Below are positions 1 to 6,129 of a stretch of DNA of 8,412 nucleotides, piece by piece; within the stretch, counting starts at the first letter, position 1; each line of letters opens with the position of its first letter. The stretch lies in contig DAOUCU010000125.1 of NCBI GenBank assembly GCA_034431935.1, positions 1 through 8,412 on the forward strand, in the 5' to 3' direction. The position numbers and the translations under genes are program-made. The notes below the pieces were generated by a model, which did no database searches, was not told where the DNA came from, and saw nothing but the letters and a program-made list of their open reading frames with translations. This stretch comes from JBFMDU01 sp034431935 (GTDB lineage: Bacteria; Chloroflexota; Dehalococcoidia; GIF9; JBFMDU01).

Positions 1-1238
1 AGTAGCGGCAGTTTCTTCTCGGCTTTGTAGTTTTCCCAGAGCTCCAGCCATTTCTGATTGGTCGGCGATACGGTTATTTTTTGGGAGTCGGCTTTGGCGA
101 TGGCCTCATTATATGCCTTCACGTACGATGCACAGAGGTCGTAATTGTACTGACTGCGCTTCTCGTGGGCGTCAGTCCAGACGCCTTTCTCTACGAGAAA
201 CTTCTTTAGACCCGGGTGGACCGGAAAATATATTGTTTTTAGCCCTTCCTTAACGCTGTCCAGCGTCATCCAGCGGTTTGTCTCGTGGGTATCTTTGTAA
301 AGACTGTAGTTCTGGTCGAGCCACTTGCAGATCTGGTATATCAGTTCGGTATCAGTTTCACTGGAAGCGAAGAGCCAGCGATAGCTCGACATGACCCATG
401 TGCCTTTAATAGAATCCGGAGCGTTTTCAACAGGGCCAAGGTCGTACAGAGGGCCAATAGCCGTAAAGCGCTTGGCGCCCTCGGGGTCTTTTTCCGGGTT
501 CATATCGATGAACCGTGCACCTTTAGGACCTGCCACGGCTTCGTAAACATACGGTCCCGACGGCGGACAGAAGACAAGGTCGGCACGACCGTCAACCACA
601 GCACGAGCGGCGGCGGTGGTATCACCAGCTTCAACCCACAGAACATCGTCTTCTTTAAGACCGGCCCAGTTGAGAAGCGCTAAGTAGGGATTCATCATAC
701 CGGTTGTCTTACGTGAGATCCCCATTTTCATACCGGGTTTGATATCCCGCGGAGTCTTGATAGTGGAGTCACCCCGTACCATAAAGCCGGTACTGCCGTA
801 GGACGATGTGTACACCAGCATTGGAATGAATGGACCGCCATCGCGGACAGCATACTCTTCAAGCCCCATAACGGCGTTGGCGACGGCTGAAGCGGAAAAA
901 TCGGCGAAGGCGAATTTTCTCTCCTTTAGCCCCCTTGTGGCCATAACGTAGCTGTCTTCAGACTGCACCCTTACCAGCATGCCTGTTTTAGATTCCATTA
1001 CCGAGGCGATGCTTACCAGCTTTACCTGCCCGGATGAACCCATGCCAAGAATATGTATGGCATTGGGCCATTTCCAGGCGGTTGGTTGTGGAGTTTGAGG
1101 GGAGGTGGGGGTCGGGAAAACACCAGTGGGTGTAGGACTCTGGGGTGTTGGTTCGCCGGCACAACCGGTCAGGATCACACTGGCAACTAGGATTGCCGTA
1201 GCTGCTACCACAATGAGTTTCTTCAACCATCTCCACAT
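1..1238 (-). CDS. TAXI-family TRAP transporter solute-binding lipoprotein (3' end outside window)
   Basis: Probably an extracytoplasmic substrate-binding protein of the TAXI branch of TRAP transporters; ligand unknown. Reading from ATG 1238, 412 codons stay open to the window edge. Residues 1-26 form a lipoprotein signal: basic start MWRWLKK, a hydrophobic core, then lipobox LTGC with Cys26 as the lipidated residue. A Pro/Thr-rich linker follows (about 29-53). The TAXI domain starts near residue 58 (ILGMGSSGQ, 63-71). Further family-like stretches are MVRGDSTIKTPRDIKPG (153-169), AARAVVDGRADLVF (210-223) and FPVHPGLKKFLVEKGVW (338-354). A charged tail (about 355-412) reaches beyond the usual family end, so the true stop is probably just outside the window. 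AAGGAG lies 8 nt before the ATG. It follows the ferredoxin-chelatase gene by 70 bp on the same strand, probably in one operon. The GTG at 1236 is out of frame and not the start. Family assignment is good; the ligand cannot be read from the sequence. Confidence 0.88.
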   Translation of the reverse strand, partial: MWRWLKKLIVVAATAILVASVILTGCAGEPTPQSPTPTGVFPTPTSPQTPQPTAWKWPNAIHILGMGSSGQVKLVSIASVMESKTGMLVRVQSEDSYVMATRGLKERKFAFADFSASAVANAVMGLEEYAVRDGGPFIPMLVYTSSYGSTGFMVRGDSTIKTPRDIKPGMKMGISRKTTGMMNPYLALLNWAGLKEDDVLWVEAGDTTAAARAVVDGRADLVFCPPSGPYVYEAVAGPKGARFIDMNPEKDPEGAKRFTAIGPLYDLGPVENAPDSIKGTWVMSSYRWLFASSETDTELIYQICKWLDQNYSLYKDTHETNRWMTLDSVKEGLKTIYFPVHPGLKKFLVEKGVWTDAHEKRSQYNYDLCASYVKAYNEAIAKADSQKITVSPTNQKWLELWENYKAEKKLPL

Positions 1239-1308
1239 TTCCCTGTCTCCTTATCCCTATTATTGGAGAATCATACCATTTCGTCCGTTTTGCCAGAACA
1301 AAAGAGCC

Positions 1309-2367
1309 TCAAAACTGGGCGACTAATGTCTTTAAGTTTTGGACAAAGAAATCCCTGACTACCGGGTTCTCAGCCAGATTATCAACCACTTCAGCCGGGA
1401 GGCCAATTTGAGACTTCCACGACTCGGGAACATCGCCCATTACATCTAACGAAATATGCTCGCTGGTCGTGAGCATCAGGGAGATGAAACGGACCTTCTG
1501 ACATCCGGACCCTCTGATGTCAGCGACAAGCTTCTCCGTACCGGGTGGCCCGTGAATAGTGCCGCAATAAACATTACGGTAATGCTGTCGCAGGTAGTTG
1601 TCCAATTCGATGAAGCAGTTGTTGTATTCGAAATCCTTGAGTACCCCATGACCAACAAGAACCGTAGCGGTGTTATTACCGTCGGCGAAATCCTTTTCGA
1701 GTGCCCTGATGATGGCTATCCGGTTTTCCGGTATCGATAGGAAGGGCATGGCAAACTTCAGGTCGATTCCTCGTCTGTCGGCCTCGAGCGCGTCCTTTGA
1801 GAAACTGCTTTCGTGCATCATCAGCAACTGGACGGCGGCCTTGTTTACGCCCCATTCCGATAGCGCTTTGAACAATTCGCCAGCGCCGAACATTGGGATA
1901 GCCCGGGCAAAGAAGAAGTTCTGCCCCTTACGCTTCAGAGCTTCAATCATGAATTTGGCCTGGAAGGCCCAGCAGACATCGTAGTCCGGAAAGGAAGTGC
2001 GAAAGAGTGTGTCCAGGTTCTCAAGGGCTTTCTGTCCGGCAGGGTCAGGACTGCCATCGGCAACCAGAACAATTACCGGCTTGTTGGGATCGGCACGAAG
2101 CACAAGGCCCCGAGGTGGTTTGCCGGGATGAAGTTTTTCCCACTTGGCGAGTAGGGCACGCTTGGTCTCTCGCCGTGACTCGTCGGGTTTCGGAGCGCCT
2201 ACGGCACAAACATCAGCGCATTTTGGTGAATCGTTAGCACCGACACACTCGGTGCAAAGGTCATGGTTGATGACGAAGTGACCGGAGCCTTCGCTGATTG
2301 CCTGATTGGGACACTCCGGCTCACAGGCACCACAGCTCAAACACTCATCAGTTATCTTGTAAGCCAT
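1309..2367 (-). CDS. Ferredoxin (YfhL/Alvin-type 2[4Fe-4S]) fused to CbiK-type cobalt chelatase domain
   Basis: A 352-residue two-domain cytoplasmic protein with no signal or membrane segment. Residues 1-80 resemble a whole YfhL-like ferredoxin. Cluster 1 ligands are C9, C12, C15 (C-x2-C-x2-C) and C19. The second set, C38-x2-C41-x8-C50-x3-C54, has the long loop typical of Allochromatium-type ferredoxins. A short helix ending WEKLH (76-80) also matches YfhL. After a linker, residues 97-352 match the anaerobic cobalt chelatase CbiK (sirohydrochlorin cobaltochelatase, early B12 synthesis): VGHG (238-241) with H240, LMLTTSEHISLD (297-308) with H304, and LAENPVVRDFF (331-341) near the end. H240 and H304 correspond to the metal-binding histidines of Salmonella CbiK (H145 and H207). 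Its Glu89 does not line up by eye, so the metal or substrate may differ. AGAGGAG lies 9 nt before the ATG. The gene starts 29 bp after the reductase gene. No other cobalamin gene is visible, so a B12 role is not assured. Confidence 0.9.
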   Translation of the reverse strand: MAYKITDECLSCGACEPECPNQAISEGSGHFVINHDLCTECVGANDSPKCADVCAVGAPKPDESRRETKRALLAKWEKLHPGKPPRGLVLRADPNKPVIVLVADGSPDPAGQKALENLDTLFRTSFPDYDVCWAFQAKFMIEALKRKGQNFFFARAIPMFGAGELFKALSEWGVNKAAVQLLMMHESSFSKDALEADRRGIDLKFAMPFLSIPENRIAIIRALEKDFADGNNTATVLVGHGVLKDFEYNNCFIELDNYLRQHYRNVYCGTIHGPPGTEKLVADIRGSGCQKVRFISLMLTTSEHISLDVMGDVPESWKSQIGLPAEVVDNLAENPVVRDFFVQNLKTLVAQF

Positions 2368-2396
2368 TTTAATATGCTCCTCTAATAACTCGGGGC

Positions 2397-3680
2397 CTAT
2401 CTCGAGGTGGTTGGGACTACGAGTTTGGCGGCAATCCGGGGCAGGTCAGCCTTAAGGCGCTCCAGATTGTCGGCTACGACGTCCTGAATCATACCGTGCA
2501 GGTGGTTGTCAATTATCCATCTATATAAGGTGTCGGTCTCTTTATCATCCAGCATGCGCGCTGGCGGCAGGGTCCGGCGGCCAAAGGCCCGGTACTCGGC
2601 ACTGTGTGCGTAGAACGCTTGGTCCCAATACTCATTGTACATGGCATTTCCATCACCGCCTTCAAGCGATTTTTTAATTGCCTTGCCAGCAATATAGCCG
2701 CAGCCGAGTGCCCCTTTGATAGCGGTCTCGGCATAGGCGGCATTATCACCAACGCAGATAATCTTGCCGCGGGCCGGTTTGTCCACATTGGGGAGCAGGG
2801 CCATATTACATGCCAACTTACCAATTATCTTCGAACGTTTAAACCATGATGCAAATGGCGACCTGTTCATGATACGGTCCATTAGGTCAGTCAGGCTCTC
2901 CGGACTGCCGATGGGGACTGATATCTGGATCTGATAAGTATCATGGGGCCATAGACCCAGAGATACCTGGCCTTTGTGAATACTGGGTATAGCCAGCTTA
3001 AGGAATCGCGATTCCGGGTATGGGGCGTCGATACGGTCAAGAGCGTACCCGAGGAACTTCAGTGGCGGTGGGCCGGTCCGTCCTTCATTGAAGCCGAGCT
3101 TCTCAAGCAGGGGAGAAAAGGCTCCATCGGCGATCACGGCGCGCTGGGCCAGTACTTCAGACGTCGTATTGCCTGTCGCCAGTGAACATCTCACTCCGTC
3201 TGGCTCTTCAATGACATCGTTACATTTGGTTCCGGCGCGCACCTCACAGCCTGCCTCAATGCATTCGTTAAGGAGTCCAGCCAAAAGGGCTTCCTTATCG
3301 ATGCAATAACCATATGTATCATCGTTGGTGGGGAGCGTGCCGTAACTGTACCCGGATGGTGATATCCATACTTCGTTGTGATAGGTGCGCAGCCCACCAT
3401 GATAGGGAATCGTCACATCAAGGTTCTTAAGGTGGATGATATGCTCGCCAAGGTCGGTCTCGAATGTTACGCGCACCTGGTTAATGACCTTGTCCTTTGG
3501 CAAATGGTCAGAACTGAAGCCGCCGGGACCGAGGCGCATAAGCATACTGCAGAGGCGTTTTATTTCGGGAATATTCTGTTTTCTCTCAACGACAACTACT
3601 TTTAGCCCTTCGCGGCACGCGGTTCTGGCCGTCATCAGCCCTGCGGGTCCGGCGCCAATGACGATTAGATCGTACTTCAC
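2397..3680 (-). CDS. FAD-dependent oxidoreductase, geranylgeranyl reductase family
   Basis: A 427-residue flavoprotein of the geranylgeranyl reductase/FixC-like group, whose members reduce isoprenoid double bonds or pass electrons through FAD. The N-terminal Rossmann fold has DLIVIGAGPAGL (4-15) and Glu32 at the end of strand 2 (VVVVERK), the expected FAD ribose contact. The family-typical segment with Cys44 (EIKRLC) follows. The second FAD motif is IICVGDNAAYAETAIKGALG (307-326) with GD at 311-312. A helical C-terminal part follows, as in the family. No membrane segment or signal is seen. It starts at GTG 3680: AAGGAGG lies about 5 nt upstream, while the ATG at 3682 is out of frame and meets TGA at once. 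It stops with TAG. It is the first gene of the probable operon, 29 bp before the ferredoxin-chelatase gene. Archaeal relatives take electrons from ferredoxin, so the next gene's ferredoxin domain could be its partner (inference). Substrate unknown. Confidence 0.87.
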   Translation of the reverse strand: MKYDLIVIGAGPAGLMTARTACREGLKVVVVERKQNIPEIKRLCSMLMRLGPGGFSSDHLPKDKVINQVRVTFETDLGEHIIHLKNLDVTIPYHGGLRTYHNEVWISPSGYSYGTLPTNDDTYGYCIDKEALLAGLLNECIEAGCEVRAGTKCNDVIEEPDGVRCSLATGNTTSEVLAQRAVIADGAFSPLLEKLGFNEGRTGPPPLKFLGYALDRIDAPYPESRFLKLAIPSIHKGQVSLGLWPHDTYQIQISVPIGSPESLTDLMDRIMNRSPFASWFKRSKIIGKLACNMALLPNVDKPARGKIICVGDNAAYAETAIKGALGCGYIAGKAIKKSLEGGDGNAMYNEYWDQAFYAHSAEYRAFGRRTLPPARMLDDKETDTLYRWIIDNHLHGMIQDVVADNLERLKADLPRIAAKLVVPTTSR

Positions 3681-3684
3681 ATAA

Positions 3685-3692
3685 CCCTCCTT
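3685..3692 (-). promoter_or_regulatory. Strong ribosome binding site deciding the GTG start of the reductase gene
   Basis: Read on the minus strand, AAGGAGGG ends 4 nt before GTG 3680. An ATG at 3682 overlaps this start, but its next codon is TGA. The site therefore supports GTG as the true start. Confidence 0.7.
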
Positions 3693-3823
3693 AGGCTATC
3701 GTATTACCCTTCGTGTTTTGCCTCAATTTGGCACTCAGAACACAAAGACCACAAGACGGATTGATTGCGTGAATGGGGTATGGGTGGTTTCAAATTCTGG
3801 TATCGGGACATTTAACGACCTCG

Positions 3824-3841
3824 ATTATCGAACTCGATAAT
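3824..3841. repeat. 18-bp inverted repeat, possible operator between divergent genes
   Basis: ATTATCGA and TCGATAAT are perfect 8-bp inverted half-sites separated by AC. The repeat lies 144 bp before the reductase start and 168 bp before the hydrolase start. On the plus strand its right half contains GATAAT (3836-3841), a near-consensus -10, with TTAACG (3812-3817) 18 nt upstream as a weak -35. A regulator bound here could control either transcription unit. The symmetry is seen directly; the operator role is inferred. Confidence 0.4.
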
Positions 3842-3921
3842 ACCATGTTAGCCAACCGATTGAATCATGTCAAGTCCTTGCGGGACGTGAACTGGCAGGT
3901 GGTGTGAATAGCTGTGCCATG

Positions 3922-3950
3922 TTGATTACCAGGGGTATCAATGCTATCTT
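3922..3950 (+). promoter_or_regulatory. Candidate promoter for the hydrolase gene, overlapping a bulged hairpin
   Basis: TTGATT (3922-3927) and TATCTT (3945-3950) are 17 nt apart, each matching the sigma-70 consensus at 4 of 6 positions. The expected transcript would start near 3957, about 50 nt before ATG 4009. The same bases form an inverted repeat: TTGAT and ACC pair with GGT and ATCAA (3934-3941) around an AGG loop with one bulged T. The matches are modest and no experiment supports them. Confidence 0.3.
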
Positions 3951-3995
3951 GTTGTAGTAATGCGAATCGCCTTGCGTCAGTCGGGACAATGCGAA

Positions 3996-4000
3996 AGGAG
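3996..4000 (+). promoter_or_regulatory. Ribosome binding site deciding the hydrolase start
   Basis: AGGAG is 8 nt before ATG 4009 but only 2 nt before the in-frame TTG at 4003. The spacing favours ATG 4009, giving a protein that begins MKKGYVALPEG. Confidence 0.6.
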
Positions 4001-4008
4001 AGTTGGCG

Positions 4009-4302
4009 ATGAAGAAGGGTTACGTTGCTCTGCCCGAAGGTCAAATGCACTATCGTGCTGAAGGCGAAGGTGAGCCGCTTTTGCTTCTGCATCAGGCGCC
4101 GCTGTCAGGCGTGGAGTTTGAGGACATCATCCCTTTGCTCAGCCGTGATTTCATGGTTGTTGCTCCCGACCTGCCCGGGCATGGTCAGTCCGATGACCTA
4201 GCGCGTGAATACGGGGTCGAGGACTATGCCCGGAGTGTGGTCCATTTGATGGATGCGCTCGGGATCAAGAAAACAAACCTAGGTGGCAACCACACAGGTT
4301 AG
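4009..4302 (+). CDS. Alpha/beta hydrolase, N-terminal part (interrupted gene)
   Basis: First 97 codons of an alpha/beta-fold hydrolase, ended by TAG at 4300-4302. The fragment carries strand beta-3 with the oxyanion-loop region LLLLHQAPLSG (24-34), DLPGHGQSDD (54-63) and the nucleophile elbow GGNHTG (92-97). The position that is normally Ser in G-x-S-x-G is His95; many hydrolases of this subgroup carry HHTG-like elbows, so this alone is not a defect. The reading frame continues after the TAG into the rest of the fold (4306-4809), and the two parts together give 266 codons including the TAG, a normal family length. On its own this fragment lacks the catalytic acid and the C-terminal half and is unlikely to fold. 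Start is ATG 4009, from its ribosome-site spacing. It is best read as one half of a pseudogene; an assembly or sequencing error is the main alternative. Substrate unknown. Confidence 0.75.
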   Translation: MKKGYVALPEGQMHYRAEGEGEPLLLLHQAPLSGVEFEDIIPLLSRDFMVVAPDLPGHGQSDDLAREYGVEDYARSVVHLMDALGIKKTNLGGNHTG

Positions 4303-4305
4303 GCA

Positions 4306-4809
4306 GTGTCTATGTCAATCGCTGTTGATTATCCAGACCGTGTCAAGAAGCTAATACTATCTGGTGAAAGTCTCATCGGCACCACCGAGATAACTGCCTT
4401 TCTGAAGACGTTGGAAAGTCGGCCGATGTCGCGTGACATTCCGATGGATGAAGCAGGCCGTTTTCTCGTGGAAGCATGGGAAAGGTACAAAGCACTGGCC
4501 CCAACGGCGCCGCTCGACGTCCGGTTCAAGCCTTTCGTAGTCGGTCTGGCGGCACGCGCGCGCCGCTATGATGCCCATCTGCCTGTGTTCAAATGGATGG
4601 CAACGGAGGACAGGCTGCCGAAAATCAAGGTACCGACGCTGATATTCAGCGGCGATAAGGACATTTTCTTCAATCGTGCGGTTATGCTGGCGGCTGGCGA
4701 GCGTATTCCGGGTTGTCAGGCGGCCATTATCCAGGGTGGGGGCGCGATGGTATGCTTTGAAAAGCCGAAGGAGGTGGCCGAGGTGTTCCTTAAGTTCTTG
4801 AAGGGATAA
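4306..4809 (+). CDS. Alpha/beta hydrolase, C-terminal part (interrupted gene)
   Basis: Continuation, in the same frame, of the hydrolase begun at 4009. From GTG 4306 it reads SIAVDYPDRVKKLILSGES, the helix and strand that follow the nucleophile elbow, then a cap region, then LPKIKVPTLIFSGDKD, whose last Asp (codon 218 of the full gene) is the usual catalytic acid. Where the family normally has GGGH with the catalytic His, this gene has GGGAMV, with Ala at codon 246. The end EKPKEVAEVFLKFLKG is typical. No good ribosome site precedes GTG 4306 or ATG 4312, so separate translation is doubtful. With the TAG counted as one residue, helix length matches relatives, which indicates a point change rather than an insertion. 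The loss of His together with the stop suggests a decaying gene. It ends in TAA, 43 bp from the convergent acyl-CoA dehydrogenase. Confidence 0.75.
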   Translation: MSMSIAVDYPDRVKKLILSGESLIGTTEITAFLKTLESRPMSRDIPMDEAGRFLVEAWERYKALAPTAPLDVRFKPFVVGLAARARRYDAHLPVFKWMATEDRLPKIKVPTLIFSGDKDIFFNRAVMLAAGERIPGCQAAIIQGGGAMVCFEKPKEVAEVFLKFLKG

Positions 4810-4810
4810 G

Positions 4811-4841
4811 GTCTTACGGTCAGATGAAATACCGCGGAGAC
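4811..4841. terminator. Possible hairpin between convergent genes
   Basis: GTCT (4811-4814) and CGGT (4817-4820) pair with ACCG (4831-4834) and AGAC (4838-4841), leaving an internal loop and a 10-nt apical loop. It fills most of the 43-bp gap between the hydrolase and the acyl-CoA dehydrogenase, where a two-way terminator would be expected. No T-run follows on either strand, so support is weak. Confidence 0.25.
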
Positions 4842-4852
4842 TTAGTACTTTC

Positions 4853-6028
4853 CTAGTTTCCTGCTTCAATCAATTTTGCCAGACTTATGCGGAGCGCCTC
4901 GTTGGTGCCTTCATATATCGTGGTTACTCTGACATCACGATAAGCTTTCTCAACTGGAGTTGCTTTAGTATAGCCGGCGCCGCCAAAGATTTGCAGTGCG
5001 TCATTCACCACCTTCGTTGCAGTCTCAGTGGCGAAAATCTTGACGGCCCGGGCGAGTTTGACATCCATGACGTCATGGGTATCGGAGTAGGAAGCCGTAC
5101 GCCATATCAGTGCCCGTGCCGCCTCAAGCCCGGTGAACATATCGGCAATCTTGTTCTGGATGAGCTGGTACTGGATGATTGGTCTCTCAAGTACAATCCT
5201 GGTCCTGGCGAACTCTACTGCCGCCTCGTAGGCGGACCTGGCGATGCCGATGGCGATGGCGGCAACTGCAGAATCATGGTCATAGGTGACCGTACGTTTG
5301 CCTCCGGTGAGCATGTTCCTTGCGGGCACGCGAACGTCTGAATAGCTGAGCGATGCGGTGCTGGACAACCGGTGGCCCATTTTGTCCTCCTCGCCGACAA
5401 CTTCGAACCCGGGCGTTCCCGCCGGTACGATGAAGATGCCCCAGGAAGCTATTCCGACCTTGGTCATGTCAGCGCGGCAGAAAGTCATTACCCAGCGGTT
5501 GAACGGCAGGCCGGCGTTACTGCAGAAGACTTTTGAGCCGTTGATGACCCAGGTGTCTCCATCCCGCCGTGCCGTCGTCCTGTAGACAAAAGTCAGAGGG
5601 TCAGTTATCTGGGTGCTGGTAGTCCCGCCGTCTGGCTCAGTGGTAGTTATGGCAGTAACTCCAGCCTCAGGCCCCATAATTGGCTTAATCCATTCCAGAG
5701 CCTGGTCCTCACTGCCCAGATTGTAAAGGAAAGTGAGTGCGATGTTATTCACGTGCCAGGTCAAGGCATAGCCCGGGTCACCGGCGGCCAGTTCTTCCAG
5801 GATAAGGCAGGTGGTAACGGCATCAAGCCCCAATCCCCCATGCTTCTCCGGTATGACCATCTTGTGCAGGTCGAGCTCAAAGCCCTTCTTAATAAGATCA
5901 AGGGGGATTGCTTTCACCGGCTCGACCTGGCGGTCAAAAGATTGGGCCACCGGCTTGATTTCTTTCTGGGCGAGGTCGCGTGCCATGGTTCGAAACATCA
6001 TCTGGGTTTCGGTAAGTTCCAGATCCAT
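4853..6028 (-). CDS. Acyl-CoA dehydrogenase
   Basis: A 391-residue flavoenzyme that introduces an alpha-beta double bond into acyl-CoA, passing electrons to an electron-transfer flavoprotein; chain-length preference is not readable. Numbered from ATG 6028: N-terminal helical domain with LELTETQMMFRTMARDLAQ (3-21), middle domain with AITTTEPDGGTT (127-138; family AxTEPDaGS) and WVINGSKVF (160-168), and C-terminal helical domain with QIFGGAGYTKATPVEKAYRD (346-365) and IYEGTNE (371-377). Glu373 in YEGT is the catalytic base position of medium-chain enzymes. The segment after TEPDGGTT is longer than usual, and the stretch YDHDSAVAAIAIGIAR lacks the common Arg before the Ala pair. An upstream in-frame ATG at 6094 would add 22 residues, but those match nothing in the family; GAGGG lies 9 nt before 6028 and a perfect TATAAT lies inside the extension, so 6028 is chosen. 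The gene stops with TAG. It stands alone, divergent from rsmE. Confidence 0.93.
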   Translation of the reverse strand: MDLELTETQMMFRTMARDLAQKEIKPVAQSFDRQVEPVKAIPLDLIKKGFELDLHKMVIPEKHGGLGLDAVTTCLILEELAAGDPGYALTWHVNNIALTFLYNLGSEDQALEWIKPIMGPEAGVTAITTTEPDGGTTSTQITDPLTFVYRTTARRDGDTWVINGSKVFCSNAGLPFNRWVMTFCRADMTKVGIASWGIFIVPAGTPGFEVVGEEDKMGHRLSSTASLSYSDVRVPARNMLTGGKRTVTYDHDSAVAAIAIGIARSAYEAAVEFARTRIVLERPIIQYQLIQNKIADMFTGLEAARALIWRTASYSDTHDVMDVKLARAVKIFATETATKVVNDALQIFGGAGYTKATPVEKAYRDVRVTTIYEGTNEALRISLAKLIEAGN

Positions 6029-6064
6029 TGCTTGAATCCCTCGGCTAGCTATTTGATCGGCAGT

Positions 6065-6070
6065 ATTATA
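6065..6070 (-). promoter_or_regulatory. Candidate -10 element for the acyl-CoA dehydrogenase gene
   Basis: TATAAT reads perfectly on the minus strand, 36 nt before ATG 6028, giving a leader of roughly 30 nt with the GAGGG ribosome site. The hexamer 17 nt upstream (TGGCGC) is a poor -35, so an activator may be needed or the match may be chance. The 101-bp gap before rsmE should also hold the rsmE promoter, for which I see no clear pair of boxes. Confidence 0.4.
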
Positions 6071-6129
6071 AATAAAACTCCACAGGTGCGCCATGTGGTA
6101 AACTACTCGCGCTTAAACGAGGTGGATAA

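Noticed and set aside
285..683. Open frame of 132 codons on the plus strand
   Set aside because: It lies antisense within the TAXI protein gene, shows no family motif and has no ribosome site; the minus-strand frame is clearly the coding one.
4300..4302. Pyrrolysine or other amber recoding of the hydrolase
   Set aside because: Two neighbouring genes end in TAG, no pyl gene is in the window, and the same gene lacks its catalytic His, so decay or error is simpler.
4357..4869. Open frame of 170 codons on the minus strand
   Set aside because: Antisense to the hydrolase C-terminal part; its composition has no family features and it overlaps the end of the acyl-CoA dehydrogenase gene.
6029..6094. 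Upstream ATG giving the acyl-CoA dehydrogenase 22 extra residues
   Set aside because: The extension does not resemble the family N-terminus, and it contains a perfect TATAAT and the GAGGG ribosome site for the ATG at 6028.
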